From: RGIG8368 sp045540275 | GTDB lineage: Bacteria; Verrucomicrobiota; Kiritimatiellia; RFP12; UBA1067 | Assembly: GCA_045540275.1 (NCBI GenBank) | Contig: JAZQGX010000067.1 | Span: 1-40,840, forward strand | Length of the DNA: 40,840 nucleotides | Direction of reading: 5' to 3' | Notes under the pieces: generated by a model | Told to the model about the DNA's origin: nothing | The model's database searches: none | Seen by the model: only the letters and a program-made list of their open reading frames with translations | Position numbers and translations under genes: made by a program | Part shown: positions 1 to 9,005 of the stretch, one piece after another | Position numbering within the stretch: the first letter of the stretch is position 1 | Layout of the letters: each line of letters starts with the position of its first letter

Positions 1-178
1 CGGAAAGATAGCTAGAAGGCCCAAAACAGGAGAGCGGAGCCAATGGCATTTCAACTTCTGCAATATCGTTAGTTCCTACATCCACACGCAAAACACCGAC
101 CGCATCGTCGGCAAAACCATAATTGCATGCTTTAGAAACAAGCAGGAGCAACAGCATTAAGTTGATGATAGACTTCAC
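1..178 (-). CDS. Secreted protein of unknown function, N-terminal part only
   Basis: A reading frame starts at GTG 178-176 and stays open to the left edge, so only the first 59 residues are visible. An AGGGA Shine-Dalgarno lies 6 nt upstream of the GTG. The protein begins MKSIINLMLLLLLVSKAC, a short positively charged start and a hydrophobic core, followed by small residues; this looks like a Sec signal peptide. The mature part starts around 'ADDAVGVLRVDVG', and similar 'VGxxxVxV' starts are common in secreted proteins of Victivallales/Kiritimatiellota. The gene lies downstream of rimO on the same strand, 124 bp after the rimO stop. The function cannot be named from this fragment. The call rests on the start signal, the signal peptide and the uninterrupted frame. 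Confidence 0.6.
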   Translation of the reverse strand, partial: MKSIINLMLLLLLVSKACNYGFADDAVGVLRVDVGTNDIAEVEMPLAPLSCFGPSSYLS

Positions 179-302
179 AAACAATCCCTAATACAAATAA
201 ATCCACGGCAAACAAACAAGAAGCGACCTTGACGGTATGCTATCATCAATCATCGGCCAATTCAACTCAAATTTTAAGCCGCATGGATATGGATATCGCA
301 TC

Positions 303-1676
303 TCATTTATTGGTGAATAAATTTTTCCTGCTGGCATGAGCAAGCAGATCGTAGTTCTTCGCCCCGCTGATGCGCACTTCGACAAAGTCGCCGGGTTTGA
401 CCACAGGCGAAAGATGCGTGACATAGGTAACGCCATCCACGCCCGGAGTCTGGCGGTCAAGCCACCCCTTGCCGTTCTCACCGTTGCATGTCGCAAGCAG
501 CAGCCGCCCGTAGGTGCCGCGCAATTCGTTCTTCGCCCGCTCAGCGATAATCGAGGCGTGCTCACGCATCAGCATACGACGCCAACGGCGTGCAATCGTC
601 TCGGAAACCGTCGGCAGCGTCTTGGCCAGTTCCAACGCCCTGGTCCCCTCTTCCGGCGAAAACGGGAAAATGCCTATGTGGTCAAATCGCGAAGTCCTGA
701 TAAAATCAAGCAACTCACCGCACTCCTTTTCCGTCTCGCCGGGGAACCCGGTCATGAATGTCGTGCGCAACACCATTGACGGTATCGCTTCGCGCAGACG
801 GGAAACGATGGTCTTGGTCGCCGCAATCTCGTCGGCACGCCCCATGGCGCGAAGAATCTTCTCGCTGACATGCTGGATGGGGATGTCAAGATAACGGCAA
901 ATCTTGCCGCTTTGAGCAATCGTCTCAATCAATTCGTCCGTAACCGCCGAAGGATAGGCGTAGAGAACCCGGATGCGGAAATCGCCAGGAATCTCGTCAA
1001 GCTTGCGCAGCAAACCGGCAAGATTCGCGCCGTCCTTCAGGTCGCATCCGTAACGCGTGGTATCCTGCGCCACCACATCCAACTCTTTGACCCCCGCTTT
1101 TACCAGTGCTTTGGCCTCGGCTACGATATCTTTGGCAAGACGTGAACGATACCGGCCGCGGATGCCGGGAATGGCACAGAACGTACAACCGTGATCACAC
1201 CCTTCCGCGATTTTAAGATAGGCAAAGGCAGCTCCCGTAAACAGCAGCGAGGGATACTCGGGATTGTACACCTTACCCGGAGACGGTTCACTGACTTTGA
1301 CGGCGGAACGCAGTTTTCCAGACTCAACAGCGGCAAGAACCTCTGGTGCCAGCTCCAAATCATTTACCCCGAGAAACGCATCAACCAGCGGAAAGGTCGC
1401 CGCCAGACGCTCGCGATACCGCTGGGAAAGGCAGCCGGTTACAATCACCGCCTTGCATGCTCCTCTGCGTTTATGTTCACATGCTTGAAGTACGGCCTCT
1501 ACCGACTCCTCACGTGCATCGCGAATAAAAGCGCAGGTATTGACAATAATGACGTCCGCCTTCTCCGGCGAAGGGGCGAAAACCGCGCCACTCTTCTTGA
1601 GAAAGCCCGCCATGACCTGGGCGTCAACCGTATTTTTCGCACATCCCAAACTGATAAAGCCTACCGACAAACCCAT
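303..1676 (-). CDS. rimO: Ribosomal protein S12 methylthiotransferase RimO
   Basis: RimO is a radical-SAM enzyme that adds a methylthio group to a conserved aspartate of ribosomal protein S12. The 457-residue protein has the full family layout. The N-terminal methylthiotransferase domain opens with SLGCAKNTVDAQVM and carries cluster cysteines C12, C48 and C82. The radical-SAM motif CDHGCTFC gives C160, C164 and C167. A C-terminal TRAM domain covers roughly residues 390-455. The SLGCAKN start and the GIRGRYRSR stretch after the CxxxCxxC motif favour RimO over MiaB. A perfect AAGGAGG Shine-Dalgarno lies just upstream of ATG 1676. It is the last gene of the mreB-to-rimO operon, 21 bp after the rng stop. 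I see no clear terminator after its stop. Confidence 0.95.
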   Translation of the reverse strand: MGLSVGFISLGCAKNTVDAQVMAGFLKKSGAVFAPSPEKADVIIVNTCAFIRDAREESVEAVLQACEHKRRGACKAVIVTGCLSQRYRERLAATFPLVDAFLGVNDLELAPEVLAAVESGKLRSAVKVSEPSPGKVYNPEYPSLLFTGAAFAYLKIAEGCDHGCTFCAIPGIRGRYRSRLAKDIVAEAKALVKAGVKELDVVAQDTTRYGCDLKDGANLAGLLRKLDEIPGDFRIRVLYAYPSAVTDELIETIAQSGKICRYLDIPIQHVSEKILRAMGRADEIAATKTIVSRLREAIPSMVLRTTFMTGFPGETEKECGELLDFIRTSRFDHIGIFPFSPEEGTRALELAKTLPTVSETIARRWRRMLMREHASIIAERAKNELRGTYGRLLLATCNGENGKGWLDRQTPGVDGVTYVTHLSPVVKPGDFVEVRISGAKNYDLLAHASRKNLFTNK

Positions 1677-1697
1677 ACTACGCCTCCTTAACTACTG

Positions 1698-3281
1698 CTA
1701 CTCGCCGGTTGCGTAAAGCACAGCCCCAGTTTCGCCATCTGCGATGCAGAACGATTCGGGATGACGGTGCAACTCCGATTTGAAGGTAAGCTTGCCGTCG
1801 TACCTGCGCTGAATTTCAACAAGGAACGCTTCGTCTTCGGTGCGCAACCGCTCCATAACGCTGGGCGAAACAATCACCTGAAGCGAGACTACCTTCTTGC
1901 CTTCGGTACGCTGCTGACGCATCAGCGCGGAAATCTGGCGCTGAATGTCGACGCTGATTGCCAAAGGCGACTTGATCACTCCGTGCCCTTTGCAGTACGG
2001 ACAGCCGGAATACATCTGCGACAGCAGGCTTGATTCCTGACGCTGGCGGGTCATCTCCATCAATCCCAGCTCGGAAAGCTGCAAAACGTTGGTCCTGGCC
2101 CGGTCGCGCTTCAGCGCGGCCTTCATCGCCTTGTACACCGCAGTCTGATGTTTGCGAGACTTCATGTCAATCAGGTCGACCACCACCAATCCGCCGATGT
2201 TGCGCAAGCGCAGCTGCCGGGCGACCTCGTCGACCGCCTCCAGATTGACCTCAAGAATCGCCTCTTCCTGCGACCCCTTGCCGCGGTGACGCCCGGTATT
2301 GACGTCAATGGCGATCAACGCCTCGGTCTCGTCGACCACCAGGTATCCTCCGCTCTTGAGATTGACCTTGCGGCGAAACGCCTCTTCCAGCTGCCGGTCG
2401 ATTCCGTAGTAGCGGAATACCGGCTGCGGTCCTTCGTAAAGATTGACAATCTTCTTGGCATGGCGGGAAATTTTTCCCGCAATGTCACGAACCCGATTGT
2501 ACGCATCGACATCGTCGATGGTGACGCGGTCGACATCCTCGGTCAGCCAATCGCGGACGACCCGCTCGATCAAATCAGGCTCTTGGTAAACGCAAGCCGG
2601 AGATTTCAATGTGCGGATATTGTTCTGAAGGCTGTTCCACTGCTCCCAAAGACTGCGCAGGTCGCGGACGAAGGCTGACTTGCTCGCCCCCTGCCCGGCC
2701 GTACGCACGATGAGACCGGCGTTGTCGGGAAGCGGAAGGCGGTCCAGGATTTTCTTGAGACGCTTACGCTCCTCCCCGTCGCCGATTTTGCGCGAAACTC
2801 CGCGCAGATTGGTATCGGGCATCATCACCAGATGACGTCCCGGGAGGCTGAGACTCGCCGTCACGCGCGGACCTTTGGTGCTGATCGGCCCCTTGGTGAC
2901 CTGCACCACGATTTCCGTGCCCGGCGCAAAACGGCGTTGTATCTCCTCGTTGGTAAAACGGTGCGAACGCGAGCGCGAACGGTCGCGGTCGCCGTCATCG
3001 CCCTCGTCCAGACGGTTCTCGTCGTCGGGAATCATGTCCCAATAATGGAGAAACGCATTCTTCTTCAGACCGATGTCGACAAATGCCGCCTGCAAATCGT
3101 TTTCGAGGTTTTGCACACGCCCCTTGAAGATGCTGCCCACCAGACGCTCCTCGGTCGGGTGTTCGCACTGGAACTCCTCCAGCCGTCCGTTCTCGATTAC
3201 CGCTACCCGCGTCTCGAGTCTCTCGACATTGATTACAATTTCGCGCTTAGGCTCTTTCTTTTTGAACAATCCGAAAAACAT
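1698..3281 (-). CDS. rng: Ribonuclease E/G family endoribonuclease (RNase G type)
   Basis: This cytoplasmic endoribonuclease processes rRNA and mRNA. The protein shows an S1-like RNA-binding domain near the N-terminus (from about residue 35). A catalytic DNase I-like region follows, with the Mg-binding motifs IDVNTG and VVVDLIDM. The zinc-link motif CPYCKG comes after them. At 527 residues it has the length of RNase G and lacks the long C-terminal scaffold of E. coli RNase E. An acidic, Arg-rich insertion (DEGDDGDRDRSRSRS) interrupts the S1 region near residue 95. The open frame extends to a TTG at 3287, but AAGGAGG sits 6 nt before ATG 3281, so I chose that start. rng often follows mreBCD in bacteria, as it does here. 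Confidence 0.92.
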   Translation of the reverse strand: MFFGLFKKKEPKREIVINVERLETRVAVIENGRLEEFQCEHPTEERLVGSIFKGRVQNLENDLQAAFVDIGLKKNAFLHYWDMIPDDENRLDEGDDGDRDRSRSRSHRFTNEEIQRRFAPGTEIVVQVTKGPISTKGPRVTASLSLPGRHLVMMPDTNLRGVSRKIGDGEERKRLKKILDRLPLPDNAGLIVRTAGQGASKSAFVRDLRSLWEQWNSLQNNIRTLKSPACVYQEPDLIERVVRDWLTEDVDRVTIDDVDAYNRVRDIAGKISRHAKKIVNLYEGPQPVFRYYGIDRQLEEAFRRKVNLKSGGYLVVDETEALIAIDVNTGRHRGKGSQEEAILEVNLEAVDEVARQLRLRNIGGLVVVDLIDMKSRKHQTAVYKAMKAALKRDRARTNVLQLSELGLMEMTRQRQESSLLSQMYSGCPYCKGHGVIKSPLAISVDIQRQISALMRQQRTEGKKVVSLQVIVSPSVMERLRTEDEAFLVEIQRRYDGKLTFKSELHRHPESFCIADGETGAVLYATGE

Positions 3282-3293
3282 GACCAACCTCCT

Positions 3294-4463
3294 TCAGAAT
3301 CTTTCCTCCGGCTTTTCGCCGTGAACAGAAATACTTTGGACGATACCAAACGTCACGAAAAGCGTGAGCAAAAAGGTCCGTCCGTAACTTATAAATGGCA
3401 ACGGCAATCCGGTTATCGGCATCAATCCGATCGTCATCGCAATGTTGATGAACATATGCGAGAAAATCAGAGTCATCGCGCCGACCGTAAACAGCCGTCC
3501 CGTGTCATCCTTACACTTAATCGCAACCGCCGTACAGGATCCCAACAATCCCAGAAACAGCAGCAGCACCGTCAACGATCCCGCAAACCCCCGCTCTTCG
3601 GCGAGGACGGAAAAGATGAAATCGTTTGTCGCAATGGCGGGGGGAAGATAGCCGAGCGTGTACTGTTCGCCGTGCCCCAACCCTTTACCCCAGACTCCGC
3701 CGGAACCGACCGCAATCTCCGACTGGCGGCGATTGTAGCCGCTGCCGTAAAGATCGCGATCGGGAAAAAGAAAAACCTGCAGGCGTTTGACCTGATGCGG
3801 ACGCAGACAAGTCAGGCGGATTGCCGCCGCACGACGCTCAGGAGAAACATCAGGCCGCTCGGCATAGGCAATCGCGCCCAGAATCAGAACCGCCACCAGC
3901 ATGCCGGCTAGAGTAAAACCCCAGACCAGACGGGGACAGACCCCCGAGACCATCAACATTGCCAGCACGGTAGGCACCAACACCAATGCCGTCCCCAAAT
4001 CGGGCTGAAGCATCACCAGCACCATCGGCACTCCCGCAACCGCCACCGTCATGAGGAAAGATCCGATTCCGCGACGACACCCGCGCTTGCCCAGCTCGCG
4101 GGCAAGCACCATGATAATGGCGATCTTGGCCAACTCGCTGGGCTGAATGCCGAATATCCAGCGTTTTGCCCCCATAATCTCGGTTCCGGCGAACGGCAGC
4201 GCGACGAGCAAACCGAGCGCAGCAACATACACCACCCACCGCCAGTGCAGAATACGCCTATACGGAACGCATGCAATCACCGTAAAAACCGAAAATCCGA
4301 TCACGGTCATCATCACATGCTGAAACGAGAGCGCCTTAAGCGCCGAATCCAAACGAATAGAACAGGCACTGTTTATGAAAACCGCACCGATCACGCTCAA
4401 TGCCAGCATTGTCAGCGGCATGACGAAATTCATCGCCCTGATTTTTTTGAACAGCGACTTCAC
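3294..4463 (-). CDS. rodA: Rod shape-determining peptidoglycan polymerase RodA
   Basis: This SEDS-family glycosyltransferase in the inner membrane polymerises glycan strands during cell elongation, paired with PBP2. The 389-residue protein has about ten hydrophobic segments and the SEDS landmarks GAKRWI (near residue 100), QPSELAK, QPDLGTALV and a C-terminal LPLPFISYG. The SEDS fold and the position directly after mrdA distinguish it from FtsW. The start is GTG 4463, preceded by GGAGG at 7 nt. The first four bases (GTGA) overlap the mrdA stop, indicating translational coupling. The rng Shine-Dalgarno lies in the 12-bp gap after its stop. Confidence 0.95.
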   Translation of the reverse strand: MKSLFKKIRAMNFVMPLTMLALSVIGAVFINSACSIRLDSALKALSFQHVMMTVIGFSVFTVIACVPYRRILHWRWVVYVAALGLLVALPFAGTEIMGAKRWIFGIQPSELAKIAIIMVLARELGKRGCRRGIGSFLMTVAVAGVPMVLVMLQPDLGTALVLVPTVLAMLMVSGVCPRLVWGFTLAGMLVAVLILGAIAYAERPDVSPERRAAAIRLTCLRPHQVKRLQVFLFPDRDLYGSGYNRRQSEIAVGSGGVWGKGLGHGEQYTLGYLPPAIATNDFIFSVLAEERGFAGSLTVLLLFLGLLGSCTAVAIKCKDDTGRLFTVGAMTLIFSHMFINIAMTIGLMPITGLPLPFISYGRTFLLTLFVTFGIVQSISVHGEKPEERF

Positions 4464-6322
4464 GGTTCCACCTCCGATCCGGATGCTGGCGCCTCTCCAA
4501 ACGCAGACACCAGCACATCATGAGCCAGAGGTGCTGCGGTTTTTCCGCCGGAGTCACCATTTTCGACGACTATCGCCAGTGCTATCGAGGCCTCGCGGTC
4601 ACATGGAGCAAAAGCGATTACCCACGTATTCTTTTTGCGCTTGCCTCTGACGTCAAATTCCGCCGTGCCCGTTTTTGCAGCAACCGTCAATCCGCGCACG
4701 GCGGCACGCTTGCCCGTCCCCGAATCCACCACCGCCTGCATTCCGCGGCGCACCAGATCGAGATTCTCCCGCTTCCAGCCGATTGGAGTGCCGCTCCGCC
4801 TGCTGCATGACCACGCATCCCAAGCTCGTAGCGTCTCGATGTGCAGATGAGGCTTAAGCAAACGCCCGCCGTTGGCAATGGCGGCACAGACATTGGCCAT
4901 TTGCAACGGCGTGGCCAATAGCATGCCCTGTCCGATTGAGGTCTGACAGGTGTCACCCGGGGTCCACGTCTGATTTCGATGACGGCGCTTCCACTTCGGA
5001 TCGGGGAGCGAACCAGCTCTTTCGTAAGGCATATCGACCCCGGTTTTGCTTCCAAGTCCGGCCTGCGCTGCGCATTTGCGGATGTGTTCGTATCCGATTT
5101 CATGACCGAGGTGGCAGAAAAACGCATTGCACGATTTTTCGATGGCGCTCTCCAGCGTCAGCGGGCCGTGCGGAATTCCACCCCAACAGCGAAGACGCAT
5201 CGTGCCGAGACGGAACACCCCTTCGCAATCATAAATCGTTCCGGACTGATATCCGCTTTCCAATGCCGCCAGCGCGGTGATGGTTTTGAAGGTGCTGCCC
5301 GGGGCGTAAAGTCCATTCAGCGCACGGTTGAGCATGGGACTGAGCGGATTGGAATTGAGTCGTTCCCAGACGGCGGGGTAAAGCACCGGAACAAATTCGT
5401 TGGGGTCGAACCCCGGCACGCTGGCAATTGCCAGTATCTCTCCGTTGCGCGGATCGAGTACCACACCCGCCGCCGCCGAGGGCGGTCCCTCCTCGCGGGT
5501 TTCCGGAGTGAAAGCCAACGCCCGTTTCAACGAATCTTCCAGCGCGCGCTGAAGTTTCAAATCGAGCGAAAGATAGATGTCGCGCCCACGGGTCGCGGAA
5601 ACATCCATCCAGGTCGCGGTTTTGTAACCGCGAGCATCCACCTGCAGGAGACGGCCGCCGGTCGCACCGGTCAGCGTGGCATTGTCATAAGCCTCGATAC
5701 CTTCGCGCCCCACCATTTCGGGAAGATAGAAATGCACCTTCTCACCCGGAAGCGAACGGGGCTTGTCGCGACGGACATATCCAACGGTATGCCCCGCCAG
5801 CTCTCCCTGAGGATAAATGCGTTCGGGCTGCACATAGATATCGGTGCCGGGGAAATTCGTGGTTGACCAGCGCGCCAGTGCCTGCTGGTCGACATCGCGC
5901 CACGCGAGAAGTGGCATCGGCAAACTGCGCATCACGTGGTTGGAAACGGAGGCATAGGAGATTTGGCGGGGCAGCCCCAGCACCACTGACAGACGATCGA
6001 TGCTCTCGTTGACGGCATCGATGGTGTGAGTCCACTTTCCCCGCCTGCGCAGTTCTTCCACATAGTAGGCGATGCAATAGCTCGCCCGGTTGTCGGCCAG
6101 ACACGATCCGTCGCGGGCGTAGATGCGCCCACGCAGACCCGGAACCTGAACGCGCCGAACGCTCTGCCGGCGCAGATCGGCGGAAAAGTTGGCACTACGC
6201 AACACCTGCACCTGGTACAGGTTGCGGATCAAAAACACGATGCCGACGGCAAACAACGCCATGAGCACCAGTAAATGCCAACTAGCTATTCGTTTCTGTC
6301 CAGATGATTCCATTTTCGCCAT
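4460..6322 (-). CDS. mrdA: Penicillin-binding protein 2, elongasome transpeptidase
   Basis: This class B PBP cross-links peptidoglycan in the lateral wall together with RodA. One N-terminal membrane helix (WHLLVLMALFAVGIVFLI) is followed by a PBP dimer domain and a transpeptidase domain. The three active-site motifs are present: APGSTFKTI (SxxK), EKSCNAF (SxN) and AAKTGTAEF (KTG). From ATG 6322 the protein is 620 residues, normal for PBP2. The frame is open further upstream to 6439, but that part lies inside mreD and does not look like a PBP. ATG 6313 is an equally possible start; neither has a strong Shine-Dalgarno, and both overlap the 3' end of mreD by 30-40 bp. The stop overlaps the rodA start. 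Confidence 0.93.
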   Translation of the reverse strand: MAKMESSGQKRIASWHLLVLMALFAVGIVFLIRNLYQVQVLRSANFSADLRRQSVRRVQVPGLRGRIYARDGSCLADNRASYCIAYYVEELRRRGKWTHTIDAVNESIDRLSVVLGLPRQISYASVSNHVMRSLPMPLLAWRDVDQQALARWSTTNFPGTDIYVQPERIYPQGELAGHTVGYVRRDKPRSLPGEKVHFYLPEMVGREGIEAYDNATLTGATGGRLLQVDARGYKTATWMDVSATRGRDIYLSLDLKLQRALEDSLKRALAFTPETREEGPPSAAAGVVLDPRNGEILAIASVPGFDPNEFVPVLYPAVWERLNSNPLSPMLNRALNGLYAPGSTFKTITALAALESGYQSGTIYDCEGVFRLGTMRLRCWGGIPHGPLTLESAIEKSCNAFFCHLGHEIGYEHIRKCAAQAGLGSKTGVDMPYERAGSLPDPKWKRRHRNQTWTPGDTCQTSIGQGMLLATPLQMANVCAAIANGGRLLKPHLHIETLRAWDAWSCSRRSGTPIGWKRENLDLVRRGMQAVVDSGTGKRAAVRGLTVAAKTGTAEFDVRGKRKKNTWVIAFAPCDREASIALAIVVENGDSGGKTAAPLAHDVLVSAFGEAPASGSEVEP

Positions 6323-6821
6323 TTTCCGGAACAATCCGGCCGGAGTGCCGATCGATGAAACCGACAAGGAAATTGCCAACCGCCGCGGACAGCACTCCTG
6401 CGGGAAATGCCAAAGCGCAGCGGACAAGAAGCTGTACAAACGTCACGGGAAGGTTTGCGCCCGAAAAGGCATAGGTCCAAAGAACCAGGCCCGAGGTGGC
6501 CGCACCGCAGAGCAGCACCCCCTGAAAGGCGTTTTTCAGCGGAAGCCCGCCGTGATACAATCTGACAACACCGAAAATAGAGAGCAGGTATGCCGCAGTG
6601 CAAAATCTCGGCAGCAACCCGATCGAATCATTGAGCATCCCGGCCCAAAGCAAACATACAGCTGCCTCCGACAGTGGGCGCTTCCACGCAATCACAAGTC
6701 CTGTGGCAATCAACAAGGGAAAACCCGGCAAGTTCGCACCGAAGCCAGGAATCTGCGTCTGGCACCATGCGGCGAAAATCAGCAATACCGCATCTGCCAT
6801 CGCCTTAAGCGGCTCACTCAT
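6282..6821 (-). CDS. mreD: Rod shape-determining protein MreD
   Basis: This small integral membrane protein of the elongasome has 179 residues and about five hydrophobic segments. It contains a short MreD-like stretch, GMLNDSIGLLPRF, around residue 61. MreD sequences diverge strongly, so the assignment rests on size, topology and its exact position between mreC and mrdA. ATG 6821 overlaps the last 8 bp of mreC, and its 3' end overlaps the start of mrdA, so the whole group is translationally coupled. It is thought to link MreC and the PBP2-RodA synthase to MreB. Confidence 0.88.
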   Translation of the reverse strand: MSEPLKAMADAVLLIFAAWCQTQIPGFGANLPGFPLLIATGLVIAWKRPLSEAAVCLLWAGMLNDSIGLLPRFCTAAYLLSIFGVVRLYHGGLPLKNAFQGVLLCGAATSGLVLWTYAFSGANLPVTFVQLLVRCALAFPAGVLSAAVGNFLVGFIDRHSGRIVPENGENGIIWTETNS

Positions 6822-7650
6822 TCGCCCCTCCTTTCACCGGACAGAGCAAAAAGACCTCGCTCAATCCGGCAAAGTCCACCGCGGGCATGACATCCGCTTT
6901 GCGTGAAAGACCATTTTCATCAAGCGAGCTTTCAAGCATCCAGCCGATGGTCAAGCCCTTGGGAAACGCGCGACCCAGCCCGGAAGTTTCCACGCGGGTG
7001 CGCGGAGGCGGAGCAAAATCGCGTTCCAAATACTGCAGACGCAGCGGCTCAACCACATATAGCAGATCAAGCGTGCTGTCTTCAGCCCCCGACTTGACGC
7101 CTTTGCCGGAAAGAATGCCGCGGATGGTGCCTACGCTGTTGGTGCCGCCGGCGATTGCCAGCTCTACCGGAATACGGCTATTAGGATCGGTAATGAGCAT
7201 AATTTCACAGGTGTGCGGCGAAACCTCAATAACCCTGCCGACCACCCCGTCTGGCGCAGCGGCAGGAGTTCCTACCTCGACCCCGTGAATTGAGCCGCGC
7301 CCGACATGAATGCTTTGCCATACCTCAGAAGCTCCGCCCCGCTCAAGAATCGGGGCCGGCAACCATCTTCTGCGTTCGGGGATCGGGAAGTCGAGCAACT
7401 TGCGCAGCCGTTCGTTTTCCTCTTCGAGGCGAGGTATCTCCATCGTCTCCAGTCGCAAGGCGGCGACATGGCTTTCAAGCTGCCTGATGCGCGAGGCATA
7501 TCCCGCCCTTTTGAAGATTGCGCCCGCCCGGAGTAAAACATTGCGTTCGATCCAATTGCGGAAATTATCGAGCGGATACAGCGCCTCTTGGGTAAACACA
7601 CGTACACCGACCGGAAACAGCATCATTGCCGTAACCGTCAGCACACCCAA
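6814..7650 (-). CDS. mreC: Rod shape-determining protein MreC
   Basis: This periplasmic elongasome scaffold activates PBP2. It has an N-terminal membrane helix, a coiled coil (about residues 50-90, RIRQLESHVAALRLE...) and the MreC beta domain. That domain is visible as VGRGSIHGVEVGTP, GVVGRVIEVSPHTCEI, TSGLGRAFPKGL and a terminal EVFLLCPVKGG. The start is uncertain. The only standard start codon is TTG 7650, which has no Shine-Dalgarno and cuts into the helix. The frame stays open about 12 codons further (VTKHSKTWVW before the helix), behind a GAGAGG sequence but without ATG, GTG or TTG. The 70-bp gap after mreB is the largest in the mre part of the operon. Confidence 0.9.
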   Translation of the reverse strand: MGVLTVTAMMLFPVGVRVFTQEALYPLDNFRNWIERNVLLRAGAIFKRAGYASRIRQLESHVAALRLETMEIPRLEEENERLRKLLDFPIPERRRWLPAPILERGGASEVWQSIHVGRGSIHGVEVGTPAAAPDGVVGRVIEVSPHTCEIMLITDPNSRIPVELAIAGGTNSVGTIRGILSGKGVKSGAEDSTLDLLYVVEPLRLQYLERDFAPPPRTRVETSGLGRAFPKGLTIGWMLESSLDENGLSRKADVMPAVDFAGLSEVFLLCPVKGGANE

Positions 7651-7720
7651 CCATACCCATGTTTTAGAATGCTTCGTAACAACCTCTCACTCAAAGAAGT
7701 GCGAGGCGAACCGGAAGAAA

Positions 7721-8743
7721 TCAATGACCGCGCTTCAGTCTGGAAAGCAGATTCAACTCATTGAGCACCATTCCCGTACCCTCTGCAACCGCACTGAGCG
7801 GATCTTCCGCAAGGGTCACGGGCAAGCCCGTCTGGGAGGCAATCAGTCTATCCAGGCCTCGCAACAGTGATCCGCCGCCGGCCATTACCAGACCGCGGTC
7901 GACCAAGTCGGCGGAAATTTCAGGCGGGCAGCGGTCAAGTGTATTGCGCACTGCGTCGACAATTGCAGAAACCGGCTCCTGCAACGCATCGCGAATCTCT
8001 TCCGACGTGATGGTCAAGGTCTTGGGAAGTCCGGCGACAAGATCGCGGCCCTTGACCTCCATTGTCTTTTCCTCGCCCATTGAATAAGCCGAACCGATAT
8101 TGATTTTGATTTCTTCTGCGGTACGCTCTCCTATAATCAAATTGTACACGCGCTTGATGTAGGCAACGATGCATTCGTCCATCGCATCACCGCCGACACG
8201 AACGCTGCGGGCGTAGACAATTCCCGAAAGGGAGATTACCGCCACCTCGCACGTGCCGCCGCCAATATCTACAATCATGTTTCCTGCAGGATCCGAAACC
8301 GGCAAGCCCCCGCCGATGGCGGCCGCCATCGGCTCCTCAATCAAAAACACCTCACGGGCTCCGGCATGGCGCGCAGCTTCCTGCACGGCGCGTTTTTCAA
8401 CTTCGGTAATATCGCTGGGAACCGCCACAATCACTCTGGGACGCATCAAACGGGTTGAATGGGCCTTTCGGATGAAATGGCGAATCATCTCCTCGGTGAT
8501 ATCGAAATCCGCGATAACGCCTGATTTCATCGGCCGGATGGCGACGATGTTGCCCGGCGTTCTTCCAAGCATTTGTTTTGCCTCGTCGCCAACTGCCATA
8601 ATACGCCGGGTTTCCTCCTGAATCGCAACCACGGACGGTTCACGAATGGCAACACCGCGGTCTTTCACAAAAACCAAGGTGTTTGCGGTACCCAAATCGA
8701 TACCAATGTCACTAGACAGAAAAGAAAACCATTTTGAGAACAT
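7721..8743 (-). CDS. mreB: Actin-like rod shape-determining protein MreB
   Basis: This actin homologue forms filaments under the membrane and guides lateral wall synthesis. It shows the actin-fold nucleotide motifs: DIGIDLGTANTLV (phosphate 1), MIVDIGGGTCEVAVIS (phosphate 2) and MAGGGSLLRGLD (adenosine). An amphipathic N-terminal MFSKWFSFLS probably binds membrane. It has 340 residues from ATG 8743, a typical length. A GTG three codons upstream is too close to the GGAGA sequence, which suits the ATG better. First gene of the elongasome operon, with a promoter candidate in the AT-rich stretch just upstream. Confidence 0.96.
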   Translation of the reverse strand: MFSKWFSFLSSDIGIDLGTANTLVFVKDRGVAIREPSVVAIQEETRRIMAVGDEAKQMLGRTPGNIVAIRPMKSGVIADFDITEEMIRHFIRKAHSTRLMRPRVIVAVPSDITEVEKRAVQEAARHAGAREVFLIEEPMAAAIGGGLPVSDPAGNMIVDIGGGTCEVAVISLSGIVYARSVRVGGDAMDECIVAYIKRVYNLIIGERTAEEIKINIGSAYSMGEEKTMEVKGRDLVAGLPKTLTITSEEIRDALQEPVSAIVDAVRNTLDRCPPEISADLVDRGLVMAGGGSLLRGLDRLIASQTGLPVTLAEDPLSAVAEGTGMVLNELNLLSRLKRGH

Positions 8744-8790
8744 GGCGTACACTCTCCAAGGGGCAACCCTGACTATTTACCGAAAAGGGT

Positions 8791-8819
8791 AGTATTACTC
8801 ATTATATTGAATCGGTCAA
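8791..8819 (-). promoter_or_regulatory. Candidate sigma70-type promoter of the mreB operon
   Basis: On the minus strand, TTGACC (8819-8814) is followed after 17 nt by AATACT (8796-8791). A perfect TATAAT (8806-8801) also lies in this stretch but has no good -35 at standard distance. One of the two probably drives mreB. The stretch is AT-rich and the only extended gap upstream of the seven-gene operon. Confidence 0.45.
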
Positions 8820-8921
8820 GCCGAAAAATCAATTTTTTTGACTATTTTTCTCTTTTTTTCGCCATGGAGGGTAAAATTTCACCCGTCTGTCAATCTCTGC
8901 CGCCGGGACGCGGGAACATCC

Positions 8922-8980
8922 TGAGAAAGAAAACCCGCGCGCTTTTTGCGATATTTCACTACCTGCAAAGAGCGTGCGGG
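8922..8980 (-). terminator. Intrinsic terminator of the 9006-10298 gene
   Basis: On the minus strand an arm of 16 nt (8980-8965, CCCGCACGCTCTTTGC) pairs, with two mismatches, with GCAAAAAGCGCGCGGG (8949-8934) across a 15-nt loop. The stem is followed by TTTTCTTTCTC. It lies 25 bp after the stop of the glycosidase-like gene and ahead of the mreB promoter, separating the two transcription units. Confidence 0.8.
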
Positions 8981-9005
8981 AAAGCATAAACGCATTTTCG
9001 CCTTT

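Noticed and set aside
2832..3911. A 359-codon plus-strand frame across rng and rodA
   Set aside because: It spans the junction of two well-supported minus-strand genes and has the composition of a shadow frame.
4460..6439. Longer mrdA start at 6439 (659 codons)
   Set aside because: The extra 39 codons lie inside mreD, do not resemble a PBP N-terminus and are followed by a suitable ATG before the membrane helix.
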